64,000 bases of DNA from the NCBI GenBank assembly GCA_029747015.1, contig JAKOGI010000828.1, positions 33,501 to 97,500 of the forward strand, given 5' to 3'. The notes under the pieces were generated by a model. That model saw nothing but the letters and a program-made list of their open reading frames with translations. It ran no database searches and had not been told where the DNA came from. A program made the position numbers and the translations under genes. Origin of the DNA: Carnegiea gigantea. Lineage: Eukaryota > Streptophyta > Magnoliopsida > Caryophyllales > Cactaceae. Shown in pieces: positions 38,161 through 50,516 of this stretch. Position 1 is the first letter of the stretch, and the number at the start of each line of letters is the position of its first letter.

Positions 38161-39098
38161 CTTGTGCATTACAAATCCTGGAGACTTCCCTTTTTCTAAA
38201 TTTTGCTTTATTCTTTGGAGTTCGGGATCACTTTCCTGGTTCAGTTGAATTTCTTCCACTAGGGAAGACTGTATGGTAAATGTTGATAATTGAGCATTTG
38301 TTTGCCCACGGGACACTAATTAAATCCCAAAGTCCTCAAGTTCTCTCAAGAGGTTCAATTGGGTAATCACCACAGTGTTTGAGCTATATTACGCCTTCCT
38401 ACTCAGGGCACCCGCTACCACATTTGCTTTACCGGGACGATATTGAATCTGCAAATCATAGTCTTTAAGTAGCTCAAGCCAACGCCGTTGTCTCAAATTG
38501 AGCTCCTTCTGGGTGAAGATATACTTTAAACTTTGATGATCGGTATAGATCTTGCATGGTACCCCATATAAATAATGCCTCTAAATTTTCAATGCAAAGA
38601 CCACGGCTACTAACTCCAGGTCATAGGTAGGGCAGATTTTCTCATACGACTTGAGTTGTTGAGAGGCATAAGCTACTACTTTGTCCTCCTGCATCAGTAT
38701 GCACCCTAGACCATTCTTCGAAGCGCCACTATAAACAGTATATTCCTTTCCTTCCATTGGTAACGTTAGGATTGGGGCGGTAGTTAGTCGCTGCCTTAGC
38801 TCTTGGAAAGCTTTCTCACATCTTTCAGTCCACTCGAATTTTTTGCTTTCTTTAGTAGATTGGTCAGTGATGAAGCTATTTTCGAAAAGTCCTTGACGAA
38901 CCTTCGGTAGTAACCTGCTAAACCCAGAAAGCTTCTAATCTCAGTGACATTGGTAGGCCTTGTACATTCTGTGATTGCTTTCACCTTCTGTGGGTCAACT
39001 TTAATTCCTTCTTTTGTAACCACATGTACCAAAAATACTACTTCCTCTAACCAAAATTCATATTTCTTTAATTTTCTATAGAGTTGATCCTCCCTCAA
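38161..39098 (-). pseudogene. Tekay RT thumb and RNase H
   Basis: [38 protein letters not shown] (RT thumb), then after a frameshift near 38820 the RNase H part: [54 protein letters not shown] and [20 protein letters not shown]. The TDH and RRW motifs are as in intact elements. The segment includes stops, for example at about 38583. Confidence 0.88.
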
Positions 39099-39134
39099 AG
39101 CTTATAATACTGTCCGCAAATGATCAGCATGTTC

Positions 39135-39785
39135 CTACTTATCCTTAGAATAGATAAGGATGTCATCTATGAACACCACTACGAACTTGTCTAAATAGGG
39201 TCTGAAAACCCTGTTCATAAGGTCCATGAAGGCTACAGGAGCATTAGTGAAACCAAAAGGTATCACTGTGAACTCATAGTGACCATACCTGGTCCTAAAC
39301 GCTGTCTTAGGAATGTCGTTAGGTTTAATCCTAAGTTGATAGTACCCTGATCTCAAATCAATCTTAGAGAACACTCCTGCTCCTTGTAGTTGATCAAACA
39401 AGTCATCTATTCGTGGCAGAGGGTATTTGTTTTTGATGGTAATCTTGTTCAATTCCCTGTAATCAATACATAGCCTTAAGGTTCCATCCTTCTTCTAGAC
39501 AAACAACACTGGGGCACCCCATGGTGACACACTTGGCCTAATAAAGTCCTTCTGTAACAATTTATTTAGCTAAATCTTTAATTCCTTAAGCTCAGTTGAG
39601 GCCATACGATATGGGGCTTTAGAAATAGGTTGGGCTCCAGGAATTAATTCGATTCCAAAATTAATTTTCCTCTGCGGGGGTAGTCCTGATAACTCTTCAG
39701 GGAAAACATCTTCAAATTCACAAACTATAGGTATATTCTCCGCTGCCTCTTCTTTTGTTGTCAATAGTATAACACCAATATCCAA
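39135..39785 (-). pseudogene. Tekay reverse transcriptase
   Basis: From 39785: VCEFEDVFPEELSGLPPQRK, then [58 protein letters not shown] and [22 protein letters not shown], and [16 protein letters not shown] with the F-I-D-D catalytic pair. Stops occur at about 39570 and between SPWGAPVLFV and KKDG (about 39496). RT copies element RNA into cDNA in virus-like particles. Confidence 0.93.
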
Positions 39786-40341
39786 TACACCCCTGACATA
39801 ACAGCTTACTTGCTTTCATAGCAGAAATCAAAGAACAAGACTTTGCCTCTCTCTGCCCATAAAAACACACTTTTCTCCCTTTTTCATCTTTCAAGATAAC
39901 CTTAAGATCTTCACAGTTGATTTGGGCTCCATAAGTGTGCAACCAATTCATTCCCAAAATGATGTCAAAATCAGACAAATCAAATTAAATCAAATCCACA
40001 GGGAAGGTGATTTCACCAATGGTGATAGGGACAAGTTTATAAGAGAGGGGGCACTCAATCACAAAATTGTTGGGTAGCTTAATTCTATAATTGGTTTCCA
40101 TCCTCCTATTCTTAAAGCTCAATTGTATAGTAGATCGGGTAGATATAAATGAATGAGTGGCACTCGAATCAAATAATATACAAAATGGCTTTGAATTTAA
40201 AAAAAGAGTTCTAATGACTACCGTACCAAAGGTAGCAGCTTCCTTTTTGTTCATCACAAATGCCCTTCCTGCAACAGCAGGCGTTGAAGGTGGGGGTCCC
40301 TGGCGGAGCAGAGCTAAGGGTTTTGCTGCGCCATTGTCCAC
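39718..40341 (-). pseudogene. Tekay aspartic protease, active site altered
   Basis: CILFDSSATHSFIS replaces the usual D-S-G-A-T-H-S with D-S-S-A-T-H-S; loss of the active-site Gly would impair catalysis. Downstream DFDIILGMNWLHTYGAQINC is the conserved hydrophobic G-M-W-L motif. One in-frame stop separates the two blocks (about 39984). Confidence 0.9.
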
Positions 40342-40350
40342 AGCTTTTAG

Positions 40351-41340
40351 TCATCGGGGGCATGCAGCGATGAGGTGTTCAGGACTTTCACACCGCATGT
40401 ATTTGTTGGTGCCGACGCGGCATTCAGAAGTAGTGTGATTGGTTCTTCCGCACTTCATACAGGGCTCTGCAGAGCTTGCAGGATGGCTCTTGGGAGGAGC
40501 GGGAGTGGGTTTCTTTTGATTCACACTCTCATTGGGAGCTCCCCCCTCGATCCATTTCCTCTTCTGATTCATCGGGTTCAAGGCCCTCAACTCCGTCTTC
40601 ACGCGCTCCACTTCAGCGGCTCACTCGTACAACTCTTGGCAAGTCAGAATTGGTTGCCCAGCTAACTGATTCCGAATGTAGAAGGCCAAGCCCTCCTCAA
40701 ACCTTCTCATCTTTAACCTTTCAGATGACACAAATTCAGGGACAAACCTAGATAATTCTGTGAACTTACTAGCATACTGCATCACTGACATGCTACCGCT
40801 CATTTTCAACTCCATAAATTCTTTCTCTTTTTACCTTTGCACCACAACTGGGTAAAATTTTGCCCTCAACTCTGCTAAGAATTTACTCCAGGTGAATTCA
40901 GGCGCTACGAGCCCACCCTTAATAGTGTTCCGCCAAATACCAGTTTCACCTGACAAATAATACGTCCCAATGTTTACTTTCTTTTCCTCTGGTACCTCAA
41001 CTACTATGAAAATTTTCTCCATTCTCTTTACCCATTCCTCCAATACCACTGGATCATAATTCCCATCATACACTTTAGGGTTGTGCCGCGCTACCCTATC
41101 TGCCAATTTATCCTCCTTAGGAGGGGTTTCAGCAGGTACTTGGGGAATTTGCTTCATCAATTCAGCAACTAAATTGGCCAGTAACTCGGGTTTCCTAAGT
41201 TGCTAGCTAATTCAGAGGGCAACGGTGGCGTGTCACCATGTTATGGCTCCTGGCATGAGGCTTGATCATCTGATCCTTGGCCTTGCTCCAAATTGTCATC
41301 TACATGAACCTCAATGTTGTTTTGCACTGACTCAGACATT
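40351..41340 (-). pseudogene. Tekay gag with zinc knuckle
   Basis: Start chosen at 41340 (MSESVQNNIEVHVDDN). Motifs: RVARHNPKVYDGNYDPVVLE, EWVKRMEKIFIVVEVPEEKK, WSKFLAELRAKFYP, MSVMQYASKFTELSRFVPEF and the knuckle CMKCGRTNHTTSEC (C-x2-C-x4-H-x4-C, complete). A second, incomplete knuckle-like YMRCESPEHLIAACPR follows. Stops at about 41232, 40831 and 40621 break the frame. Confidence 0.9.
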
Positions 41341-41776
41341 CTGATCAGACATTAAAGGAAACAATTCAAACACTAGAACCTCCAGACATATAAGATAAAC
41401 ATGCCCAATAAATACATAGAAGATGGCTCAAAGATTATTTCATAACTCAAAGCGTCATCATTTCATTTCATAACGGCTTACTTACATACATAGCTGCTGA
41501 TTTATATACATGAGCAACAAAAGTATATTAAACCTAGTTAAGTAAGCAAGTCTAGCTCTGACTCCTACCCTAACACTAAACACTAAATAGCCCCTAGACA
41601 CTAGATCCATCACATGACCAAAAAGAGGTACGGACCATGTCATCACAGTCGGAGAGGATTGGACTAACTATATACAGTGTCAGATGCCACACAAAATATA
41701 ACTATCCTATCCAACCATACCATATATACATACAAGGCTCAAAATGAAAACCACTACACCAACCCCTAGGGCCACC

Positions 41777-42555
41777 TAACAATCCCTAGATAGATCGTAA
41801 TCCGGGTCAGACTCATCATCAGGTTCTTCACCTGAATCGAAGCTACTAGTAGATGCCTCTGACTCGGCATCACTAATCTCTTGTTGGACCTGTTGCTCCT
41901 GCTCATCCTATAACTCCACCATCAACTCATCAGCTTCCTGTTCCCATTGCTGCTCTACCCCCGCCTCGTCAATGTCTTAATCCTCCTCGGGATCATCCTC
42001 CTCTCTCTGGCGACCCTCATCCCCAGAACTAATCACCACTAAATCTGAGGTCTCGGGGAGGTCTATCATCACGTGAGCCCCCCCAGGGCTATCGGGCATT
42101 AGTGGAGTACCAGGTGCGGGCGGGAAGGGTGGCCCCTGTGCTGGTGTGGGCGGGGAGGGTGGTCCCTGTGCTGGTGCTGGGGTTGGGGCTGCAGGTAGGG
42201 GAGGCGCCTGATGTAGTGAAAAAACATGTGGTAACGTCTCCATGGTGATCCCTTTCTGATCAAACTCTTCTCTTAATAACAACTCTGTAGCAAGAGTAGT
42301 CCATGCCTCCTGGGCCTAAAACCTAGGCTCGTATACGCCTGGGTTCCCTGTTATCATAAAGTCATGATAACGAAACCTAAACTCCACCCATGGATCAACC
42401 AGAGGTAAGGACCCAAGCAGTCTCTGTGCACGGACCGTAATGCTGCGGAACTCAGAGTAAGGGTCCTGTGCATGTGCCTCTATACTAGCATGTAGTAGTG
42501 TAATATGAGCAATCATAGATCCACCTGACAACATATGAATGCCACAGGGATCCAT
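41777..42555 (-). pseudogene. Extra sense-strand ORF between primer-binding site and gag
   Basis: One reading frame of about 259 codons with only three internal stops starts MDPCGIHMLSGGSMIAH at 42555. It has an N-terminal part with DPWVEFRFRYHDFMITGNPG, a Pro-rich repeat (APAQGPPSPPTPAQGPPFPP, about 42190-42095) and a very acidic Glu/Asp/Ser tail ending YDLSRDC. I do not recognise the family. Its sense orientation, single frame and position suggest a true additional element gene. The codon composition differs from the AT-rich surroundings. Confidence 0.55.
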
Positions 42556-42747
42556 CTAACAAAGAAAACACATATATGAAAGGCATACATTTCCATAAAT
42601 AAGGAACATGCAAATAGAAGCAACTTGCATTCTAATAGCGTTACTACACTCCTAATATCACTCTAGCAGTATATGATAGCCCCTTCACGATAATCATTCT
42701 CACCCTATAATTTCTAACTCTACCTTCCTTTGGAAAATCTCAACCTA

Positions 42748-42759
42748 GCTCTAATACCA
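42748..42759 (-). other. Primer-binding site of the Tekay element, one base decayed
   Basis: The minus strand reads TGGTATTAGAGC, the iMet site with one C-to-T transition, 4 bases from the 5' LTR. Confidence 0.88.
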
Positions 42760-42763
42760 AATC

Positions 42764-45419
42764 TGTAACACCCCAAAAAATACATGATTCATTACTTGCA
42801 TTTACCTGCTTAAGTTCACCAATGAGAAATAATAACCCAATGAACGGGGCATTACCGTCATCTAAAAAGGACAAGGCTTCCCTTATACATGAAAACTTAG
42901 CCATAACGTTTACCCTAAAAAGGGCATTCACACCATCGCAACCATTCAAACCATTTAGTTATATACAGAAACAGTTCTAACATCCCAATCATCTCAAGGA
43001 TTACACCAAAATACTAAATTTAGTTCAAATATACAGTTACAATACTAAAATACATCACAATATGATATGGTAGCATCTTAATGCTCCTACACCACCAGTC
43101 ACATGGACAATCCTGGCTCACTTATCACCTTCAGTCGTCCTGCCCGCCTGAGGGTGGTTCACTGAACATTTTCCTAAAACAAAACATAAAAATATTTCAA
43201 ACTGTGAGCCAAAGCTCAGTACATGCATCCCTGTAATGTTAAAGATACACTGAAAATTTGTTTGGGCCCACTTTGTGATTCATTTTAATTTTAAAACAGG
43301 GAATAAAACGCATATAAAACTAAATTGCTAATTATTATCTATTAGTGCACCCCCTTCATAACTGTTACGATTTGTGAATAGGTGTAGACCTGCCAAGCCG
43401 ACTGGAGGACCTGGCCTGAAGCCACACGGGTAACTGGAGGGCAATGCCCTGTGACTGATAACTGATGGGGTCGCTAATTACGTGATAAAGCACCGATCAC
43501 TGATTAAATTGATTCATTGATGTACTTACCAAAACATTATGATTTTGATAAATACGTGTTGATTTCTAAAGATACAGGCAATGAACGTACCTGAAAGTTT
43601 TAAATGCAAGTTCACGGAATAACAAGATGCACAAAAGTGGACAGAATGAAAGCTTAGGCCTTGATTCTATTCAAAAGATCATTATGGGAACATAAGGTAA
43701 GAAACGAGCTTGTTCTTGTAATTGATGCCTTTAAATAAAACTGGCTTATGAAGAATCTTTACAGACCAGTCAATCGATTAAACTAAAATGATGAAACTAT
43801 ATAAACCATAGAGATGTGATTTAAGGCACGGTAGCAAGTTCAGAGCAACAGGGCCTATAAAGAGCGTACGGAAAGAATAATTCACAACTTATACTCCTGA
43901 CCTCGAAATGAGACCTAAGACCCCAATATGAAAATCTTAGGAAGTCCACTAAAACGTACATTGAAGACACATAACATGATTCCCATGATAGGGTTCCCAA
44001 AATGGGGCTAGAACACCAACATGTCTGTTTTGAGTCCATCCTACACAGTTTCAGTAAAATGACCATAACTTTTTCTAGAGACCTCAGATTAATGCGATTC
44101 AAGAGCCATTTTAAAGCTAACACACTGACCTATTTACCCACTAAAAATCATAATTTGTGGCTGGGGCAATCATTACCAGTTTCATCTCAAAATTTGTCCT
44201 ATTTTTGTGAAAATTCCAGCCTCACTGTTTGAGTTTGGTCCCTCACTTTTTACACAAATCCTCAACTTAAATCATTCCTTAAAAGCATATAAACACACTT
44301 TGGTCCATCCCAACATCATACAAAAGCACCACAGTCAATTTCACTTCATATTCATATCCAATAAAGCTCATTTTCTAGTCACATATACACGTAGTTCAAA
44401 TTTAATACTAGTTTGGTCCAAACCATGCTTCTTGGATAAAACCCTAACTTAAGGTCAACTTGAACTTACTCCCATCATTTCAAATCACCACAAACATCAT
44501 GATAAACTTCAATACATTAAAAGATGATCAAAATCAATGATAAAACAATGAATATCCAACACTTTAACATGAAGCTTGCATGACTAAGAAGTAACCCTAA
44601 TCCTAGCATCATCCAACTTTAACTCCACCATGATCCATCACCAAAATGATTCTTAATTCAATCAAAACAATATGATCCATCATCAACACAACTAAAAAAG
44701 AAGCAAAAACCAAAGATCCAAAGAACAAGATTGAAGCCACTTACTTTGAGCTTGAAAAAAGTGGAGATGCAGATGATATTTGGTGATTTTGAGGGTGGAA
44801 GATGACAGCCGGTGTAGGGAGGTGGTTGGAGGTTGCAACTCTTGCCGAAGGCTAGCTAAAAAGTGGCCGGAAATCACCACAAATGGCTGGGCTATGCTGT
44901 TCTGGTGAGGCCGTGGGGTAGAGAGAAGGAGAAGAGAAGAAGAGAGAGAAAATAACTTGCATTTACTTGGTGCAAAACAAAAGCTTATGCAAATAAATAC
45001 TTGGCTGAAAATTAATCCTCAAAAGCTACTTTTACTAATGCTACATTAGGCCTAAATTAAGGAAAATTAGCTAAACAAATGTAGCCAAGTCTCGTTGGGC
45101 CAAAATCAACCTTAAACGGGCTGGGGTTTGGAAAAGAGCTGAAACCGAGTATGTTTGAAAATTTTTTTTTTTCTCCAAAGCTCGAGGTTAAATGTTTGTG
45201 GTGTCATGAAAAATAATTAAATCGCTTAATTCATAAATATCAAGGCCTAATATCGATCTCCAGAATTTGACAAGAACAAAAACCCGAATTGCAAGGTGAG
45301 GGACCATTTACATTCTCCCAATTGAAATAACGAAGAAAACGATGATTTAAATACGATGAAATTAATCACATGGATTAATGAAATGAATAAACATGATTTA
45401 GGAGGGTCGGACTATTACA
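42764..45419 (-). repeat. 5' LTR of the Tekay element
   Basis: The partner of 34128-36772. On the plus strand it starts TGTAACACCCC and ends GGACTATTACA; the next bases are TTACT. Confidence 0.95.
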
Positions 45420-45434
45420 TTACTATTGACAAGA

Positions 45435-46519
45435 TTAGTCATCCATATTGAGGTTCTGCATGTCTTCATCTCCAATAATGTCTTTTAGTCCATTATTATT
45501 CAAATAATTATCAAAATCTTCATTAATTTTATAATGCTCTGGATCCCATTTTTCAAATAATTCATGCAGATATTTCTTTTCTTTTTCTGATAAAAATTTT
45601 TCAGCTCCAACGTCAAACAGATAATCCAAGACATCTTCTGGAGCAGCTCCCTTTATCTTCTTATATTTGCTAAACTTATTATGATAAGTGAAAGTAGTGT
45701 TCCTGTAATGCATTAGTGTTATTTATTCAATTAATGTCCACATTTGATGATAAATAGTAAAAACCGATGGCTCTTACTAAAGTAGGATCACTGGCTAATT
45801 CTTGTCATTTTGGAAACCATTCTTGTCGTTGATCATTGTGATCAACTATTTGAACAAGATAATAAGCTGGTTTGGCATTTCTATCTTCACATGCAATTAT
45901 TGCACGATATACCTCCACATATAGGCATCTATTGTATGAGATTTTTATTGGACCATCAGGAGATATAAGAATCCAATGGATCCTTCTGAACATGCATTGT
46001 TGAAACTTATTTAGTCTTTAGAAAAATGACTACTTTGGATTTGGGATTTCCATGAGGTAAACTACCATTCCACATTCCCATACTTTAATGGTAGGGTCAT
46101 CCAGAGAGATTGAATTTGTTGGAAAACTTACACCACAAACTCTATATCTATCTGGAAATAGATTGTAGTATTCCATGATCCCCAAATATCATAGAAATAA
46201 TTATGATAGTGGTCGATGTAGGCTACATACTACTCATTAAGCCACTTTTTTTTGGACATGAGAACTTATTTTTTCTTGAATATATCAAAAGGCATCTTAG
46301 GTAATTAATTTGTAACTCAAGAGGGGAAAATCTTTGGGCTATTAGGTAGGCGGAAGATAGCAGACCAAACTGTGATCTAGTTTTTGTATGAAATTCTAAA
46401 ATATCCATAAGGATTTTACTAGAAGGAGATACCCATTCTAACAATAATGGCATTTCATTTTGGATTTCCTTCTTTTTCGGCAGGACTTCTGCTCTGATGA
46501 TCACCATTGGCGAGTTCAT
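45435..46519 (-). pseudogene. Pararetrovirus region after RNase H, unassigned
   Basis: Three frames: 46519-46223, 45993-45805 (contains CRDRN-like text and ends QRQEWFPK) and 45713-45435, the last very acidic at its C-terminus and ending IIGDEDMQNLNMDD. They lie downstream of RNase H in the viral sense. A transactivator-like or capsid-related function is possible, but I do not recognise a family. Confidence 0.5.
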
Positions 46520-46563
46520 GAGTTAAACTATCTACCAGATAATTCTTCGATCATTGAATATGT

Positions 46564-46926
46564 TCAATAAAGAAGGAAAATTGGTGCAGCCATAATTGTC
46601 AATGTAGGAGTCGCCCTTATGGCTACAAATTTGATAAATTCTTGTTCATAAAACCAAGTATTCCTTTGCAATCGGTTTCGAATAAGAAAAGGTTTTGGAG
46701 TAAAAAAGATTGAGAACTTTCCAATTCCCCTCATGATTGTAAGGATTTCTTTTTCCATTGCAGGATAGTTGCATTCTGCTTTATTAAAACTTCCACTACA
46801 ATACTTGTAGAGTTTTTCTCCTTTGATTTTGAGTACTGCATCCCAGTGTTCATTGCTAGTATCTGTCTCAAGAATTAATTCATCTCTTTCCTTAGGCAAA
46901 TTAAGAACATGAAGATTTTCGCACAT
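46564..46926 (-). pseudogene. Pararetrovirus RNase H
   Basis: LILETDTSNEHWDAVLKIKG has the first catalytic Asp region, and KYCSGSFNKAECNYPAMEKE followed by ILTIMRGIGKF the second acidic region of caulimovirid RNase H. KPFLIRN follows, then the frame changes. Confidence 0.85.
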
Positions 46927-46989
46927 CTTTTGAAGTTTTGAACAATCTTCGAATCACTAGGGTTCTAAGTCCAGCTTACTTCTTTCTTG

Positions 46990-47758
46990 AGTTTCTACTG
47001 TAATGATTTTCTTAATTTAGCTAAGTCTTTAATGAAATCTGAATATAGGTAAGACATCCAAGAAACCTATCTAGTTGCTTCATATCTTTAATCTTTTTAG
47101 GAAAATTTTCTTTTTTTTTTTTGAAATATGCTTTTGTGGGATGATTTCTATAACTTTTATCTCTAGGCTTAAAAACTCAATTTTTTGTTCTGTATAAATG
47201 AACTTATTTTTACCAAGAATAATACCATTATACACATGTGTGTGGGATTACTAAGACATCATCTTTATACTGTTCTATGGTATTTGAAAAGACAATGATA
47301 TAATAAACACAAATTAGGTAGTAGTGATTAAGATCTTTAGAGATGTTATCCATTCTGCTTTGGAATATTTGAGGTACATTTTTAAGACTAAATGGCATGA
47401 CTATCCATTCATAATGTCCTTGAGGAGCATTAAAAGCAATTAAAGGAATGCATTATTAATCTATTTTAATATACCAGTACCCATTTTCGCAATCCATTTT
47501 CGAGGACCAAGAGGCTCCTTGAATTTTTTTGAAAAGGACTGTTTTGTTGGAAATATAATAACCATCAAAGACAATATTATCATTAAGCTTTTTGTAATTG
47601 ATTACCATTCTTACTTTTCCTATTTTTTCCTCAGCATGATTTCTTACCATGAAATCGGGGTTAGTGTGAGGACTTTTGCTATTCCTGATTAACCCTTTAG
47701 CTAGAAGTTCTTTGATTTGTTTATTAAATTCTTGGATATCTTGGTGTGTATACACCAT
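46990..47758 (-). pseudogene. Pararetrovirus reverse transcriptase, catalytic Asp pair lost
   Basis: An intact 100-codon frame (47758-47456) has MVYTHQDIQEFNKQIKELL, RNSKSPHTNPDFMVR and KVRMVINYKKLND, clear caulimovirid RT signatures. After a stop, APQGHYEWIVMPFSLKN (RT motif B) follows at about 47430-47380. Where the catalytic Y-x-D-D should be (about 47320-47284) the text is VYYIIVFSN, without either Asp. The enzyme would be inactive even apart from the stops. Confidence 0.88.
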
Positions 47759-47959
47759 TTATTTGACTTGAATAATAGTATTGGGATTTAACAAAGTAAT
47801 CTTTGCAAATGTCTTATCTTTATCTCAAAATTTTAGTGGATTATCAGAGTAGAATTCTTTGCATAATTGCTCTTATTGCTCAATAATTGCTCTTTAATAG
47901 ATAGTTCAAGTAGTGAGATTATTAATGCTATTTCATGTTATGCAGGCATTACCTTCTCA

Positions 47960-48351
47960 CCACCGTGGCTGCGTGTAAAATCAATTTTCTGATAAGTGTA
48001 AGCCTTACTTAATTTATCAATGGGAACTGAGTGATCATTTATTGTGAATATTATTTGATTTATAGTATGTGCACGGAGAATACAACATCTGAAAGTTATT
48101 TCAAATAATCATATCATGAGTGGGTTGATTAGTAATTCGTAGGACTGGTATAATGCATTTGACTCGTCCTATTTCTATAGATAAGCCTTCTATGGTCTCT
48201 TTATGGCTAATTATGCTATTGTTAGCTATCTTTATTTGTATTGGATTCTTAGCTTCCTTTCATATGAATTCTAGACATAAAGATGTTTTTTTTAAATAGA
48301 TAGAATAACCACTATCTATATAGGCATACAATTCATATTTATTATATCCCT
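47960..48351 (-). pseudogene. Pararetrovirus aspartic protease
   Basis: YAYIDSGYSIYLKKTSLC (about 48335-48282) has the D-S-G active site with the following Ala/Cys position changed to Tyr. Downstream HKETIEGLSIEIGRVKCIIP resembles the flap region. Stops interrupt it. Confidence 0.65.
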
Positions 48352-49400
48352 CTAATACATATTTATTGGGATATAAATCCTATTACGATTTGTGTTGGTG
48401 ACTTCACAGCATACCTCCATAGTTATATTTTTGACTAATTCATCTTCATAGATTGTTTCACTAACAGTTTTTATTTTGTATCCAATGGCTTTTCTATCTA
48501 GACTCATATTTCGGTCTACACTATGTCTTGCAGGTTCAAAACTCATTCTACTCATTTCACTGGTCATGCTAATTGTATTGTCTTCTTTAAGCTCTTCTTT
48601 GGCTGATAAAGACTCTTTCCCTATTCTGATCTTACACTCGTGCTTTTTAATAATTGAGGTTTAATGATAATTTTACCATTCTTATCAGTTTTTATCACAT
48701 TTTTCTTGTTGATTTTTGTAGGGCTGACAAAGTTAGATATCTATGGACGATCAATCTTTATCTCCTGCGGGTTATATTTAATCATCTAAATTTTTTGCAT
48801 AGGGATAGGACTTCCAAATTTTTCTTCCTCTAACATTGTTACCTTTATCTTTAGATCTATAGTATTATTTAATTTTAGATAATTTTTCAACATATCTTCA
48901 GTGGGTATGCACCTCTTTTCCTATCCATGCCAACTATTTTTATCTGAAGAGATAATAAGTTTTTGGCAAATTCATCTTTTAGACTCACATAATATTCATG
49001 TCTGCAATGGAATTCTACTGATCCATTATATAAATTAGTCTTAATCTATGTGATAATTTAATTATTAAATTTGGTATGCCTGATATCACAGAGCAGAGTA
49101 TAAAGGTCAATTCTTTGCCATAATAATGTAATGGGGTAATTTACACTTGGACACTTCTAACATTGATATTCGTATATTTTCTATCTTCGCTGTGCCTAAG
49201 GATGTTTCCCAATTGATGAGATTAACCTCTCTTACATCATACTCACAGTCTTTTGTTTCTAAATCTCCTTCCATCATTTCGCATGCATACATACTCTTTA
49301 AGTGAAAGATGGATTGTTTATAGATCATGTCTTTCTGAATTATAAGGAGGACTCAGTCTCTTTTGACTTCTTTGTTCTCATTTTCTGCAACAAACGCTTC
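48352..49400 (-). pseudogene. Pararetrovirus block between coat protein and protease, unassigned
   Basis: Frames 49328-49107 and 48567-48352 with stop-broken text between. In related viruses with this order the movement protein lies here, but I see no motif that proves it. It could also be the leading part of the polymerase polyprotein. Confidence 0.4.
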
Positions 49401-49577
49401 TCCTTGAAGATCACTAAGATTAATCGAGCTACTTTTCATCATGTGACTGGTTTCTTTATAATCACTTTCTTTATATTCATCTTCTACTACAATTTCAACA
49501 ATTCATTTGTTATTATTTAGGGCTAGGTCTGCTACCCCATCCTTACTAAACTCAAGGTAATCTAGGCTAGCTAGAGT

Positions 49578-49901
49578 TTAAATAAGCTTGTTATTCTTCC
49601 TATTTTTGCATTCATTTTCATAATGATCTACTTCTCCGTATGCCCAACATTTACAATTGTTTTTCTTGACAGGACAATGAGCGACTTTTCTAAAAAATCT
49701 TTTCTTTTTAGGGCTTGGTTTGTTATAATATTGTCTTCTATATTTTTCTCCCCTATGCTTGCTAAAACTCTTTTTCTCATAAAATTTTCTTTTCTCTCCT
49801 TTCAGGCTCTTTTTCCCTTTGTGAGGAGAATCCGAACAGGCTAAAAACTGTTTCTTCATTTTCTTTTTCTTTTGGAGATTAAGACATTGATTGTTGATCA
49901 T
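49578..49901 (-). pseudogene. Pararetrovirus coat protein C-terminus with altered zinc finger
   Basis: A 107-codon, very Lys/Arg-rich frame ends in CWAYGEVDHYENECKNRK. Its spacing fits the C-x2-C-x4-H-x4-C finger that binds viral RNA, but the second Cys reads Tyr and the conserved Gly before the His reads Asp, so the finger cannot fold normally. The basic tract before the finger (FSKHRGEKYRRQYYNKPSPK) is typical of capsid C-termini. Confidence 0.75.
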
Positions 49902-50094
49902 TTTCTTAAATAAGAGATTCTTGAACCAAGGGTATCAATGAAATATCCTTTTTCAAGCCATGCAATGTACTTTTCATTAATTATGAAATTTATCGGATAT
50001 GACAATTCATTATAGAACATACCAAGATTAGTTTTATTATGCCCAATTGTGTAATAATATTAACTAAATTTAACAATATAGTTTTCTAGATATC

Positions 50095-50516
50095 TCATAT
50101 TCCACAATGTATATTATTAATCTTTCGTTGACATTCTTTAACTTGTTCTTCAGAATCAAGTTTAACTCCGATAAACTCAGTCTTAATTTTCTGACATAAA
50201 TTTTTGAACATTACAACTGGTGTTTTTATTATTCTTAATGGATTTTTACCATCCTCGTTTAATGAATCATACCAGTTTTCCTTGGGATAAACTAAAAGAA
50301 AAAATTGGTTGTACATCCCATTGTAACATACCTAGGTCTCATAAAATGAATATTTCTTCTAATAGGTTCATCAAATTCTTCACGCTTAGAAACAACATTG
50401 TTAACAGATTTGTCTCGATTTCATCTAAGTCGAGTTTTTCTCCAATCATTGATCTCATCATCAACCACCCTTTTACCATAATTTTTTTTTATCTACTTGC
50501 CTTCTAATTTCTTCCA
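50095..50516 (-). pseudogene. Pararetrovirus coat protein, central part
   Basis: A 73-codon frame (50316-50095) includes PVVMFKNLCQKIKTEFIGVK and a Lys/Glu-rich C-terminal stretch, located upstream of the zinc finger block as expected for a capsid protein of Caulimoviridae. Assignment rests mainly on position. Confidence 0.55.

Larger units (their letters stand above)
34128..45419 (-). mobile_element. Ty3/Gypsy chromovirus, Tekay (Del) lineage, 11.3 kb
   Basis: LTRs of about 2.65 kb (34128-36772 and 42764-45419) with TGTAAC...ATTACA ends and flanks TTAAT/TTACT (4 of 5 target-duplication bases kept). The minus strand carries an iMet-type primer-binding site with one C-to-T change, an extra ORF, gag with zinc knuckle, protease, RT, RNase H, integrase, GPY/F and chromodomain-like tail, and a polypurine tract. 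This order and the very long LTRs fit Tekay. Several in-frame stops make the copy inactive, but it is structurally complete and the best preserved element of the window. Confidence 0.95.

Noticed and set aside
40157..40751. Plus-strand open frames of 91-96 codons
   Set aside because: They are antisense to the Tekay gag and protease region and have no recognisable motif.
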